From contig QOQW01000001.1 of assembly GCA_003327425.1 (NCBI GenBank), forward strand, positions 248,001 through 312,000: a stretch of 64,000 bases of DNA, written 5' to 3'. Positions 24,091 through 32,726 of the stretch are shown here, in pieces (the first letter of the stretch is position 1; every line of letters begins with the position of its first letter). The notes beneath the pieces are model-generated. The model ran no database searches. It worked only from the letters and a program-made list of their open reading frames with translations, and was not told the DNA's origin. A program made the translations under genes and the position numbers. The stretch comes from Candidatus Ozemibacter sibiricus (GTDB taxonomy: Bacteria; Muiribacteriota; Ozemobacteria; Ozemobacterales; Ozemobacteraceae).

Positions 24091-24924
24091 TTGCCACGAA
24101 TCACCTCCTCTTCTTGCGAGGCTGTCCGCGGGTTTCTCGCTCTGAGCCTGTGCGGGCTGCTGTTCGTGCTGCTGGTGCCCCGCGCGCTCTGGGCCGAGAA
24201 GAACCTCTTGCCCCGCCTGCCTGAGGTGGTGATCGAAAAGGGGCATTCCGATTCGTTCGAAGTGGTCGATTGCCAGGCCACGAGTCAGGTGGTGGGCGAG
24301 GAAGCCAGGACCTCGCTGAAGGTCATTCTGAAGAATGTCAGCGCCAGCCCCGTGGCAAGCTCTCTCAAGATCCGCGCCTTGTATCTGCTGGGCGATCATG
24401 GGGCATCGCTCTCGATCAATGGCAAGCCGATGCGCTTCGATCGCCGGAACCCGCGGTTCGCTTTCGCCCTGGAGCCCGGCCAGGAACTGACCGTGGCCCT
24501 GGAGGCCCGCCAGAACATCCTGTACAATCTCGATGCTCTCAAGAAGGAAGAGGAAGAAGATCGGCGCTCCCCTTCGCCCGGCAGGTCGGTGCAGAGCGCG
24601 TTCGACGGCCTGAAACGGTTCTTCGGCAAGGAGAACTTTGGCCGGCGCTACATGGTCGGGCCGCTGGTCTCGAAATGGGGCATCTTCCCTGTTCCCTTCC
24701 GGCGCGTTCGGCTGGAGATCACGGTGCCTCGCGATTTCGAAGGGGTCCTGCCGGCCGATTCCCCCTGGAAGCGCCAGGAACGCGGAGCATCGCAGGTGTT
24801 CACCTTCGAGGGCACCGAAGGATTCAGCGGCGCCGTCTTCCTGCCGCGACAGGATGCGGCGGCCTTCCGCAAGCTCCAGGAAGCCGCCTTTCCCGCTTCT
24901 CCGTCGGCGCGGCTGTGCCGCTGA
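24091..24924 (+). CDS. secreted protein of unknown function
   Basis: The TTG at 24091 is taken as start because AGGAGG lies five bases before it and the promoter lies just upstream; the open frame from 23836 would start before the promoter. The product (277 aa) has a signal peptide, about residues 1-30 (FLALSLCGLLFVLLVPRALWAE). A beta-rich domain follows (SLKVILKNVSASPVASSLKIRALYLL), then a charged Lys/Glu loop with KKEEEEDRRS and a second beta-rich region. It resembles an immunoglobulin-like or adhesion-type periplasmic protein, but I recognise no family. It stands alone on this strand and converges on murJ. Confidence 0.75.
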   Translation: MPRITSSSCEAVRGFLALSLCGLLFVLLVPRALWAEKNLLPRLPEVVIEKGHSDSFEVVDCQATSQVVGEEARTSLKVILKNVSASPVASSLKIRALYLLGDHGASLSINGKPMRFDRRNPRFAFALEPGQELTVALEARQNILYNLDALKKEEEEDRRSPSPGRSVQSAFDGLKRFFGKENFGRRYMVGPLVSKWGIFPVPFRRVRLEITVPRDFEGVLPADSPWKRQERGASQVFTFEGTEGFSGAVFLPRQDAAAFRKLQEAAFPASPSARLCR

Positions 24925-24942
24925 CGGCACGCTGAGCGAGAC

Positions 24943-24961
24943 CCTCGCGGTCGACGCGAGG
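24943..24961. terminator. inverted repeat between convergent genes, possible terminator
   Basis: CCTCGCG (24943-24949) pairs with CGCGAGG (24955-24961) across a five-base loop, 18 bases after the secreted-protein stop. There is no T run, so intrinsic termination is uncertain. The rest of the gap to murJ shows nothing else. Confidence 0.3.
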
Positions 24962-25092
24962 CCGGGACGACAACACACCTCCTTGCCCCGGCGTTGGCCT
25001 GCGGCGGGCGAATGCCGTTGTCATCTCGTTGGCGGTTGAAAGTACCGGCCCCATGGGGCCGAACCCAGGCCGAGGACGGTCGCGCGAGACGA

Positions 25093-26631
25093 TCAGTCCT
25101 GGCTGGGTGGCGCCGGCGAGCTTGGCGGTTCGGAAGCCACCCCCTCGCGGTCCTGGGCCCAGAAGGGCCAGACCAGAAGGGCCGTCGCGCTCTGCAACCC
25201 GCCCCACCACCCGGTCAGCAGGGCCAGGAGCGCCCATTTGTCCGACCAGCCGATCCAGGCGGTCAGGGCGGGAAACGCCGCCGCCTGCGGGCCGGCCGCC
25301 AGCAGACTGACCAGCAGGCCGGCCGCGGCCGGCACCAGCGCTCCGCTCCAGTCGCCGATGCCGCCGCTCCACCACAGCCCCGCGAACAGCAGGAACATCT
25401 GGATGTTGGCGGCCCAGGCCGCTCCCCAGCCCACGCTGGGCGGGCCCCATCGGGGAACCATCCAGGTGTCCAGGCCGATCTGCAGGATGATGGCGGTCAG
25501 GCCGGCCACGAAGGGGAAGCGGAAGCTGCCGCTGGCGAACAGCGCCCGGTTGAGCAGCAGGCAGATCGAGGTCGGCAGCAGCCACCACGCATAGGCCCGG
25601 AAGAAGGCGGCGGTCAGGTCGGTCTCGGCCAGGGCGAATCGCCCGCGCTGGTAGACGGTGGCGACGATGGTCGCGCTGCCCGCCTGGATGGTCAGGAAGA
25701 TCGGCAGCAGCAGGGCGGTCAGCGCCCAGATGCCCCGCCGCAGCAGACGCGGCCGCTCCTCGGGGCGGATCTCGCTGAGATTCGGAAACAGGACCGTGGC
25801 CAGGCTGATCGAGATGATGCCCAGGGGCAGATTCAGCAGCTTCTCGTTGTAGTTGAGGATGGTGACCGAACCGACGGCCTCCGACGATAGCAGATAACGT
25901 TCATAGACCGGTACGATGGGGGTCAGGAACAGCCACAGGGCGACGGGCGCCACCTGTTCGGCGAATTCGCGCATCAGGGGGAACGACAGGTGGCGCCGAT
26001 CGAACGCCTGCGCGAGGCTCACGCCATGCGCCCGAACCAGCCAGCCGAGCCAGGCCATCTGCAGGAGCGCCCCCAGAGTCACCGACAGGGCGATGGCTTC
26101 GAGGTTGCCGCCCCGGGTGCCGAGAATGGCCGCGATGATCGTCAGGTTGACCAACAAGGGGCCCAGGCCCGGCGGGCCGAACACCTGTCGCGCGTTGAGG
26201 AAGGCGGTCATGACCGCAGTCTGGGCCGACAGCAGCACATAGGGGGCGATCAGACGCCACAATCTGGCCAGCGTTCCGAGCCGCTCGGCAGAGAACCCCG
26301 GCACCAGGGCCGCGCATAGTGGTTCGGCCCAGATCGCCAGGATGGCGGTCGCCACCCCCGCTGCCGCCGAGACCGTCCAGAAGATGCTCCAGAAGGTCGT
26401 TCGCTCGCGATCCGGGGCGCCTCGCTGGCGCACGAACAGGGGAATGGCGGCGCTGGCCACCAACCCCTCGCTGAGGAAGCGATACATCAGCTCCGGGACC
26501 AGCAGCGCCGTCAAGAAGACGTCCGATTCCGGGCCTCGTCCGAAGAACGACGCGAAGACGGCCACCCGGATGAAGCCGCTGAACCGCGACAGCAGGGTCA
26601 GGAAGGCCAGCAGGCCGAAGGCTCGTCTCAT
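25093..26631 (-). CDS. murJ: lipid II flippase MurJ (MviN family)
   Basis: The 512-residue polytopic membrane protein has about 14 helices. The family start LTLLSRFSGFIRVAVFASFFG is followed by ESDVFLTALLVPELMYRFLSEG; the Arg and Asp/Glu residues of the central cavity are typical. It moves lipid II across the inner membrane for peptidoglycan synthesis, so the organism makes a murein wall. The gene follows the small Cys-rich peptide gene, separated by a strong hairpin, so it may have its own promoter or rely on readthrough. GGGAG lies some 14 bases before the ATG. The C terminus is Pro/Ser-rich. Confidence 0.93.
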   Translation of the reverse strand: MRRAFGLLAFLTLLSRFSGFIRVAVFASFFGRGPESDVFLTALLVPELMYRFLSEGLVASAAIPLFVRQRGAPDRERTTFWSIFWTVSAAAGVATAILAIWAEPLCAALVPGFSAERLGTLARLWRLIAPYVLLSAQTAVMTAFLNARQVFGPPGLGPLLVNLTIIAAILGTRGGNLEAIALSVTLGALLQMAWLGWLVRAHGVSLAQAFDRRHLSFPLMREFAEQVAPVALWLFLTPIVPVYERYLLSSEAVGSVTILNYNEKLLNLPLGIISISLATVLFPNLSEIRPEERPRLLRRGIWALTALLLPIFLTIQAGSATIVATVYQRGRFALAETDLTAAFFRAYAWWLLPTSICLLLNRALFASGSFRFPFVAGLTAIILQIGLDTWMVPRWGPPSVGWGAAWAANIQMFLLFAGLWWSGGIGDWSGALVPAAAGLLVSLLAAGPQAAAFPALTAWIGWSDKWALLALLTGWWGGLQSATALLVWPFWAQDREGVASEPPSSPAPPSQD

Positions 26632-26663
26632 CGCCGTCGCCCAGAATCTCCCTGAAATGGAAA

Positions 26664-26685
26664 GGCCCCGGCCGAAGCCGGGGCC
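26664..26685 (-). terminator. GC-rich hairpin terminator after the Cys/Gly peptide gene
   Basis: On the minus strand a perfect 9-bp stem GGCCCCGGC/GCCGGGGCC encloses a TTCG tetraloop and is followed by TTTCC. It starts 13 bases after the stop of the small peptide gene and ends before the murJ start. The T run is short, so termination may be partial. Confidence 0.65.
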
Positions 26686-26698
26686 GTCAGTTCAACGT

Positions 26699-26926
26699 TC
26701 AGTGTCCGTTCGGGGGGCACCCGCCACCGCCGCAGCCACCACCGTCGCCACCGCAGCCGTCATCGTTGGGATCGCACTTGTGACCGCCGCAGTCGCCATT
26801 CCCGCAGCCGCCGCCATTGCCGCCGCCGCAGCCATCGCCGCAGCCGTCAGGATCGCAGGCCAACACGGGCGAGGCCACGAAGCCGACCGCCAGAACCAGA
26901 ACCAGAGCAACCATCCAGAGCTTCAT
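26699..26926 (-). CDS. small secreted Cys/Gly-rich peptide
   Basis: The 75-residue product has a clear signal sequence (KLWMVALVLVLAVGFVASPVLA) and a mature part of about 52 residues starting at C24. It contains nine cysteines and is otherwise mostly Gly, Asp and Asn, with the repeat-like units CDPDGCGDGC and CDPNDDGCGG. Cleavage after A23 by signal peptidase I, or lipid attachment at C24, are both possible (VLAC is a weak lipobox). GGAGG lies upstream of the ATG, a promoter lies about 60 bases away and a hairpin follows, so it looks like a real, separately expressed gene. It could be a metal-binding, disulfide-rich or modified peptide; I know no family. Confidence 0.7.
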   Translation of the reverse strand: MKLWMVALVLVLAVGFVASPVLACDPDGCGDGCGGGNGGGCGNGDCGGHKCDPNDDGCGGDGGGCGGGGCPPNGH

Positions 26927-26987
26927 TCTTACATTCCTCCATACTTATTGTGCCCCCCTTGGGGCCTGGGTGGTTGGGACACTTGTA

Positions 26988-27016
26988 CGATAGCATACCG
27001 TTCTTCCAAAGGTCAA
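26988..27016 (-). promoter_or_regulatory. probable promoter of the Cys/Gly peptide gene
   Basis: On the minus strand TTGACC (27016-27011), 17 bases, then TATCGT (26993-26988). The -35 matches consensus at 5 of 6 positions and the -10 at 4. The leader to the ATG at 26926 is about 55 bases, AT-richer than its surroundings. The rest of 27017-27188 shows no gene. Confidence 0.45.
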
Positions 27017-27188
27017 TGCCTGCCAACGACGCCTCGCGAACCCACTTCCCGAACCCCTTGCCCGACCCCTGACGCCCCTTGCCGCTCATCCTGCTTCGAC
27101 CACAGGGAGGAAATGGCCGCAGGGCGGCGCCTCCCTGGCCCGCTCCAGGCGAACGCGGCTGGGGCCTCCTGGTGGCGAAGCCTCTCGA

Positions 27189-27599
27189 TCACCCCCCGCT
27201 GGCACCCATGAGGCTGATCACCAGACGGCGCGTGCGCGGACCATCGAACTCGCACAGGTAGATGCCCTGCCAGGTGCCCAGCACCAGATCGCCGTTGGCG
27301 ACGATGAACGGATGGCAACTGCCGAATAGGCTCGATTTGAGATGGGCGTGGCTGTTGCCCTCGCCATGCTGGTCGGCCGGGTCGTTGGTAGGGAAGGCCG
27401 CTTCCAGGCGGCGCAGCAGGTCGGAGACCACCGACGGGTCGGCGTTCTCATTGACGGTCAGGGCGGCGGTGGTGTGCGGCACCGAGACCAGCACATGGCC
27501 CTCCTTCAGCCCGGCCGCCTTGACCGCCTTGCGCACCAGGGCGGTGACATCGACGAACGCCTGCGGGGCCGGGGTGCGAACGGTTTCTTCCCTCAGCAT
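27189..27599 (-). CDS. YjbQ/UPF0047 family protein
   Basis: The 136-residue protein has the hallmark residues of the YjbQ fold: SVPHTTAALTVNENADPSV, the HGEGNSHAHLKSSLFG segment with its histidines, and the end GTWQGIYLCEFDGPR. Some members have weak thiamine phosphate synthase activity; the physiological role remains unclear. It starts one base after the GH13 gene stop with GGAGG upstream, so it is the last gene of an M28 peptidase-GH13-YjbQ transcript. The conserved His and Glu residues look intact. Confidence 0.92.
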   Translation of the reverse strand: MLREETVRTPAPQAFVDVTALVRKAVKAAGLKEGHVLVSVPHTTAALTVNENADPSVVSDLLRRLEAAFPTNDPADQHGEGNSHAHLKSSLFGSCHPFIVANGDLVLGTWQGIYLCEFDGPRTRRLVISLMGASGG

Positions 27600-27600
27600 C

Positions 27601-29061
27601 TCATTCCTCCGGGGTGAAGAGAATGGCGGCCTGCCCGGGCCCGAGCGCCAGCTCGGGGCCGAAGGTCTTCGGCAGGGGGCCGCGCCGACCGGCCGGGGTC
27701 AGCTCGTAGATCTGCCGGGCCTCCCGCAGGCGCTTGGGGAGCCGGAAAAAGGCCGGCTTCGCGGGGTCGGTGTTGACCGCGACCAGCAGATGCCGCCGGC
27801 CGCTGGTGCGCACGTAGCCGCGGCAGCCGGTCTGGCCGCGCCGCCACTCGCCGAAGGGCAGCAGCACCCCCTCGCTGCAGAACAGCGGGTCGGCGGCCTT
27901 CATCTGCAGCACCCGGGCCATGGTGCCCGGCAGATCGGAATCGATGCCCTTGGCGAAATCGGCCGGCCCCGAGGTCAGCACGTCGACCTTGGCCAGCAGG
28001 CCGCGCTCCGCCCCGGCCACGAACATCAGATCGGTCGATTGGAAGGCCGCCAGGATGAATTCCAGCTCCATCAGTCGCACCACCCGGGCCCGCTCCTCGG
28101 CCGACAGCTGCGCGAGCGAGGTGAGGCCGTCGCGCTCGATCACCTGCCGGTGCAAGGCCTTGTCGGACAGATGGCCCAGGCGGGGCGCCTGCACGGTGGC
28201 CAGCGCCTTCAGCGCCGGCATCAAGGTGTCATGGCTGGCGAAGATGGCGCAGGACGGCTTGCCTCCCGATTGCTTGTGGAAGCGGTAGATGTCCGCGGGA
28301 ATGCCCCGTCCTCCGCTGTACCAGTACATGTTGTGGAAATACCGCTCGGCGCCTGCCGCGATGCCTGACCGCGCCAGGTTGATCAGCTTGTCCATGCCGA
28401 GGTTCTCGGCCAGAAACCAGACGTGGGGATGGCGCGCCTTGGTCTCGCGCACCAGCCGGGCCAGTCCGTTGGGATCGAGGCCCCAGGCGGCGTCGATCCG
28501 GATGGCGTTGACGTGGTACTGACCGACGTGCGGGAAGATGACCCGCTCGAGCCAGTAGTCGATCAAGGCAGGGTTGGCGTTGTCCAGGATGAAGGCGCCC
28601 CAGTTGACCCGGATGCGGTTGCCGTCGGCGTCGACATCGTCGGCGCCCGCTTCCTTCCCGCCGGTGGGCGCTTCGATGAACCACTCGCGGCGCAGGTGCT
28701 CGGCCTGCCAGTCGGCATGGTTGAACGGGATGTCGATCATGCGATCGAGGCCCTGGGCCGCGACGAACCGCATGAACGCGGCGAAGCGCTCCCATGACCC
28801 GAACAGCCGGCAGGGCCGTTCGTAGTCCTTGACGACATATTCCGAAAAGCTCGGCAGGAAGTGCGGCAGCAGCAGCAGCACGTTGACGCCGAGCTGGCGC
28901 AACGTGCCGACATAGGCTTCCAGGTCCTCCGCGGTGGCGAAATACCGGTGCGGCACGTCGGCGTAGATCCGGCCCTGCCGCTCCGGCGGCAGCGGCGTCA
29001 ACGGAACCGGAGCCTGGTCGGCGAGGAACGAAACGAACAGGGGAAGCGGTGTGGTGTTCAT
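27601..29061 (-). CDS. GH13 alpha-amylase-superfamily protein
   Basis: A (beta/alpha)8 barrel of the alpha-amylase clan with the three catalytic acids in place: nucleophile D190 in IRIDAAW, acid/base E219 in FLAENLG and D278 in ASHDT. The N-terminal part has LGVNVLLLLPHFLPSFS and DIPFNHADW, as in the first conserved region. The end is a small beta domain (HLLVAVNTDPAKPAFFRLP). There is no signal peptide, so it acts in the cytosol, probably on maltooligosaccharides or glycogen. It may be a GlgE-like transferase or a hydrolase; the exact activity cannot be told. It overlaps the peptidase gene by 4 bases (ATGA). A glycogen-debranching-like enzyme lies at 40-42 kb. Confidence 0.85.
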   Translation of the reverse strand: MNTTPLPLFVSFLADQAPVPLTPLPPERQGRIYADVPHRYFATAEDLEAYVGTLRQLGVNVLLLLPHFLPSFSEYVVKDYERPCRLFGSWERFAAFMRFVAAQGLDRMIDIPFNHADWQAEHLRREWFIEAPTGGKEAGADDVDADGNRIRVNWGAFILDNANPALIDYWLERVIFPHVGQYHVNAIRIDAAWGLDPNGLARLVRETKARHPHVWFLAENLGMDKLINLARSGIAAGAERYFHNMYWYSGGRGIPADIYRFHKQSGGKPSCAIFASHDTLMPALKALATVQAPRLGHLSDKALHRQVIERDGLTSLAQLSAEERARVVRLMELEFILAAFQSTDLMFVAGAERGLLAKVDVLTSGPADFAKGIDSDLPGTMARVLQMKAADPLFCSEGVLLPFGEWRRGQTGCRGYVRTSGRRHLLVAVNTDPAKPAFFRLPKRLREARQIYELTPAGRRGPLPKTFGPELALGPGQAAILFTPEE

Positions 29062-30452
29062 CGGCGGGGTTCGGCGTTGAGGGTCAGCAGGGTGGCGAGG
29101 TTGGCGCGCGCCACGCGTTCCATGAGAGCGGGGCTGAGGTTGGCCACGGTGTCGGTGACCTTGTGGTAGTGCGGCGACATCTCGGGATAGCCCTCGATGG
29201 TCAGGATGGCCGGCACGCCGATGTTCCAGAACGAGGAATGGTCGGAGTACCAGATGTCAGAATTGTACAAACATTTGCTCTCGAGGCCGGTGTACAGCCT
29301 GGCGACATCCTTGAACACGTCGATCAGCCAGTTGGACCGGGTGTTGCCGATGACGGCGACCTGGTTGTCGTCGCGGTCGGCGATCATGTCGAGGTTGAGG
29401 ACGGCTTTGACCGTCTGGCCGCTGGCGGCGGCCAATTGGCGGGCCAGGGCTTTGCTGCCCACCAGGCCGACCTCTTCGGCGTTGGCGCAGCAGTAGATCA
29501 CCGTATAGGGCAGGGCGAGGGTAGAGGCCACGCTGGCGATGTGCAGCACGCCGGCGGCGCCCGACCCGTTGTCATCGGCGCCCGGGGCCTGCCCGCCGGA
29601 GCTGCTCCAGCCCACCGTCGAATCCAGGTGGCCGATGACCACGAAGACGATCGAGGGATCTTTGACGCCTTTCTGGATGGCCACCACGTTCGACAGCGGT
29701 TTCGTCGAATAGGAGAACGTCGGGGTGGACACCTCGAGGCCCGGCATCTGCTGGAACTGCGCGGCCAGCCACTCGACCGCCTCGGCGTTGCCTTTGGCCC
29801 GCACCTGCCGGCTGACGCAATCTTCCAGGCGTTTCACCGTGGCGGCCATGTCCTCCTTGGTGATGAGGGGAAGCAGCTCGGCGATCTTGGGATCGAGGTC
29901 GATGCGGGGGGATTTGAAGGTCATCGGCGGGGTCTTCAGGGGCAGCAGTTCTTCTTCGACGAGGCTGTAGCGCAGCCCATGGAACTGCAGGTAGTCCTCG
30001 TCCTCGGGGCGGATGCGGATCAGGCGGGTGTGGGAATGCGCGAACAAGGGCTCGAACCGGTCGCGCAGCACCCGGTCTTCGGCCTCGTTGCCGACCCAGA
30101 CCAGATACCAGGCTTCCCTGGCGTCGTCGAGCCGCTTCTTGTCGATGATCCGCACATCGAGTTTGGCTTTCTGCATGCGGTCGAGGCGGGCGTGGTTGAC
30201 GTGGGTCAGATACCCATCGGGGCTGGCGTAGAAATACTTGCCGGCATAGGCGAAGATCTTGGTTTCATTGGCCTTGGACAACGGCAGTTTGACCTCGACG
30301 ACGTAGCCGATGCGGTCGAGGCGCCGGTCTTCGCGCAGCGTGCGGACGAATTCGTCGAACTCCGCCTTGGGTTCGCCGGACAGGGCGAGCCCGGCCAGCG
30401 GCAGGGCCAGGAATCCGATCGCCAGGAGGGATGCAAGCCATCGTCGTGCCAT
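29058..30452 (-). CDS. secreted M28-family zinc aminopeptidase
   Basis: The 464-residue product carries a signal peptide (RWLASLLAIGFLALPLAGLALS), a beta-rich N-terminal domain and an M28 catalytic domain. The zinc ligands appear in order: GHLDS, ADDNGSG, NAEEVG, LNLDMI and SPHYHK. It should release amino acids from peptides outside the cytoplasm. The ATG at 30452 with GGAG upstream is chosen over the frame start at 30608, which would begin upstream of the promoter. First gene of a three-gene unit. Amino acid release fits with the fermentation cassette elsewhere in the window, but no direct link is shown. Confidence 0.9.
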   Translation of the reverse strand: MARRWLASLLAIGFLALPLAGLALSGEPKAEFDEFVRTLREDRRLDRIGYVVEVKLPLSKANETKIFAYAGKYFYASPDGYLTHVNHARLDRMQKAKLDVRIIDKKRLDDAREAWYLVWVGNEAEDRVLRDRFEPLFAHSHTRLIRIRPEDEDYLQFHGLRYSLVEEELLPLKTPPMTFKSPRIDLDPKIAELLPLITKEDMAATVKRLEDCVSRQVRAKGNAEAVEWLAAQFQQMPGLEVSTPTFSYSTKPLSNVVAIQKGVKDPSIVFVVIGHLDSTVGWSSSGGQAPGADDNGSGAAGVLHIASVASTLALPYTVIYCCANAEEVGLVGSKALARQLAAASGQTVKAVLNLDMIADRDDNQVAVIGNTRSNWLIDVFKDVARLYTGLESKCLYNSDIWYSDHSSFWNIGVPAILTIEGYPEMSPHYHKVTDTVANLSPALMERVARANLATLLTLNAEPRR

Positions 30453-30498
30453 GGGGTGTCTCCTTGGAGTGAAGTGTGAGGCCACGAACAACTCCCCC

Positions 30499-30528
30499 AT
30501 TGTACCCCAAACCGGCGCGTGGTGCCAT
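30499..30528 (-). promoter_or_regulatory. possible promoter of the M28 peptidase operon
   Basis: On the minus strand ATGGCA (30528-30523), 18 bases, then TACAAT (30504-30499), with 4 and 5 consensus matches. The leader to the ATG at 30452 is about 40 bases. The remainder of the 289-base gap to the LysM gene is GC-rich without a gene. Confidence 0.45.
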
Positions 30529-30706
30529 GCCCATGCCGCAGCCTGCGACGTGTTCAGGCCCCGCGAGGGGAGGCTGGTTTTGGGAAAGGAAAACCGCAAA
30601 CCGCTCACCGGTGAGGGGGCACGTCTGGCCTTCTGGGAGGGTCTGTCCCTTCAACCCTTTGGTTCCCTGCGGGGTCGACCCGGGGTGTAACCTTCCTCCT
30701 GGCTGG

Positions 30707-30715
30707 TGGTAAAAT
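30707..30715 (+). promoter_or_regulatory. possible extended -10 promoter of the LysM gene
   Basis: TGG TAAAAT (30707-30715) is an extended -10 with a 5 of 6 hexamer, 27 bases before the ATG. No good -35 is seen. GGAGGTGA (30731-30738) is a near-perfect ribosome site. Confidence 0.4.
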
Positions 30716-30741
30716 CGGTTGACCGACTGTGGAGGTGAGAT

Positions 30742-31743
30742 ATGACAGGGAGCCGCATTCTGGCCGTCGTTCTCGTGGTGGTCCTTTCCGGAGGCCTGTG
30801 GGCTGCCAGCATGGATGACATTCTCGATGCCCATGACCCGTCGCAAGAGGCCGGCCCCGTCCCGTCGCCGACGGTGAGCCCTGCCGCGCCGTCCACGCCC
30901 GTTTCGGTCTCGCCGCCCCCCGCCACTGGCCGAACGGCCGATGCCCCGCCGCAGGAAATCTTCGATCTCATCGACAAGATCCTCGACCTGATCGGCGACA
31001 TCACCAAAGTCCTCGAGCAGATCGCGGCGACCACCTCTGCCGGCGAGGAACCCCAGAGGTCGCGGGGCGATCGCACCTACACCGTTCAGCCAGGTGACTG
31101 CCTGTGGACCATCGCGCAGCGCTTCCTGGGCGATGGTTCCCAATACTGGAAGCTGGTCGAAGCGAACAAAGACCGGTATCCCAGCCTCGCCAAGAATCCA
31201 GATCTGATCTACCCTGGCTGGAAGCTCAAAATCCCCGGCGCGGGCGAAGTCGTCTCGGATGGTGGCTCCCGACAACCCCCACCCACGCCCGGGGAACCGC
31301 CGGGCAGTCCGCCGGCCGGCCCGCCCGGCTCGCTGCAGCAGCGGGTGGTGGCCGAAGCCCAGAAACTGGTGGGCATGCGGAACTTCCCCTACGCCCCGGA
31401 GACGGATGGCGGGCGACTGGGCTGCGCCCAGGTGGTCAGCACCGCCCTCAAGAATGCCGGCGTGCTTTCTCGCATCAGCCTCGGAGTGCGCGTGGTGGTC
31501 AGCGACCTGCACGCGCAAGGCTGGCGCGATGTGACCGCCCCTCCCTTCCAGGCCGGCGACGTGATCTGCTGGCGCACCTACGACTTCGACGGCGATGGCC
31601 GCGACGACCCCGACACCCACATCGGCATCGCCATGGCCAGCGGCAACAGCGTCCAGGCCATGAGCAACAGCAGCAGCCAGCGCATGCCTCGCCTCCACTC
31701 CGCCACCTATATGCCGGTCACCCGCGTGCTGCGGAAGGTGTGA
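30742..31743 (+). CDS. secreted LysM protein with NlpC/P60- or CHAP-like C-terminal domain
   Basis: The 333-residue product has a signal peptide, a Pro/Ser/Thr-rich spacer (residues 38-70) and a short helix (EIFDLIDKILDLIGDI). A LysM domain follows at about 113-165 (TYTVQPGDCLWTIAQRFLGDG to LKIPGAG), then a Pro/Gly linker and a C-terminal domain. There a cysteine in GGRLGCAQVVSTAL and a histidine in DTHIGIAMA fit a Cys-His peptidase or amidase of the NlpC/P60 or CHAP type. LysM should bind peptidoglycan; the enzyme domain would cleave or trim it. FDGDGRDDPD looks like a calcium-binding loop. The gene precedes a secreted propeller gene by 29 bases. Confidence 0.82.
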   Translation: MTGSRILAVVLVVVLSGGLWAASMDDILDAHDPSQEAGPVPSPTVSPAAPSTPVSVSPPPATGRTADAPPQEIFDLIDKILDLIGDITKVLEQIAATTSAGEEPQRSRGDRTYTVQPGDCLWTIAQRFLGDGSQYWKLVEANKDRYPSLAKNPDLIYPGWKLKIPGAGEVVSDGGSRQPPPTPGEPPGSPPAGPPGSLQQRVVAEAQKLVGMRNFPYAPETDGGRLGCAQVVSTALKNAGVLSRISLGVRVVVSDLHAQGWRDVTAPPFQAGDVICWRTYDFDGDGRDDPDTHIGIAMASGNSVQAMSNSSSQRMPRLHSATYMPVTRVLRKV

Positions 31744-31772
31744 GCCACCCTACTCGGAAAGGAACCCCGTCC

Positions 31773-32726
31773 ATGTCCAGAAGCCTGTTCGGAGCCTGTG
31801 TCTTCCTGTTCTGCGCGGCGCCTGCGTTGTGGGCCGCGGTGGCCTTGCCCTACGGCGATGAGCCCGGGAAGGTCGCCTTCTTCAACGCGAACAACCACCC
31901 CGAGGCCGAAGAACCGGTCCCGCTGGGCCCCCTCTCTTTTCGCGTGGCGCGGGGCGAATGCTGGGTGGCCGACAGCGTCGCCGGTCGCCTCTACCGCCTG
32001 GACGACCAGGGCAAGCTGCTCAAGACGCTCCCGGTTCCCAAAGAGGGGGAGACCATCCTGATTGAAGACATCGCGCTCATCAAGGGGGCCAACGGGCAGA
32101 TCGAGGGGATCTGGGTGCTCGAAGGCGGGGCCCAGCACGTCATCCGGCTTTCCCCTGAGGGCGAGGTGGTCAAGACCTTCGGGGGGCGTGGCGACCAGCC
32201 GGGTCAGTTCATCCAGATGCATCGCCTCGAAGTCGGCCCCGACGGGCGGTTGTTCATCGCCGACAAAGGGCGGCAGAAGATCCTGATCTTCGCCGCCGAT
32301 GGCACGTTCGAGCGCGAAGTGCCCTGGCAATGGTCGGGGCTGTGTCTCGATGCGGCCGGCAACCTGTGCCGTCTGTGGTTCGACGAAGCGAAGAAAACCA
32401 CCAGCCTGGTCATCGAAACGCCCGACGGCAAACCGGTCAAAACGGTGCGGCTCGCGCTCGGCGATCATTCCGATCCCGAGCTGTGGTGCATGAACGAACG
32501 GGGCGAGGCCTGCCTGACCTACGTGCCGGCCACCGGGTTCGCCGGGGTGTTCAAGTTCGCCGTCTGCGGGCCCGACGGCCAGACGGTGCAGGTGGTCGAT
32601 CTCAAGCCGCCGTTGGCCATGAACCGCTTCCTCGATCGAGGCGAGGGTACGTTCTTCCTGGGAGTCGCCGACTACCGCGCCGCGCCCGCCGGCGAATTCC
32701 GCATCGAACCCTGGACGCCGCACTGA
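31773..32726 (+). CDS. secreted NHL-type beta-propeller protein
   Basis: The 317-residue product has a signal peptide (SRSLFGACVFLFCAAPALWA). Repeating beta-propeller blades follow, in which G-x-x-W/L-V-A-D and D-x-x-G-x-L patterns recur, for example GRLYRLDDQGKLLKTL, FGGRGDQPGQF and GPDGRLFIADKGRQKI. NHL propellers usually serve as binding platforms outside the cell. ATG at 31773 has GGAAAGGAA upstream; the frame from 31104 overlaps the LysM gene out of phase and is rejected. Probably co-transcribed with the LysM gene. The 174-base gap after it, before atpC, contains only a short inverted repeat (32878-32884 with 32890-32896) without a T run. Confidence 0.82.
   Translation: MSRSLFGACVFLFCAAPALWAAVALPYGDEPGKVAFFNANNHPEAEEPVPLGPLSFRVARGECWVADSVAGRLYRLDDQGKLLKTLPVPKEGETILIEDIALIKGANGQIEGIWVLEGGAQHVIRLSPEGEVVKTFGGRGDQPGQFIQMHRLEVGPDGRLFIADKGRQKILIFAADGTFEREVPWQWSGLCLDAAGNLCRLWFDEAKKTTSLVIETPDGKPVKTVRLALGDHSDPELWCMNERGEACLTYVPATGFAGVFKFAVCGPDGQTVQVVDLKPPLAMNRFLDRGEGTFFLGVADYRAAPAGEFRIEPWTPH

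Noticed and set aside
26342-27211. A 289-residue plus-strand frame with an Ala/Val repeat across the Cys/Gly peptide gene
   Set aside because: The Ala repeat is the antisense image of Gly/Cys codons; it has no ribosome site and crosses two minus-strand genes.
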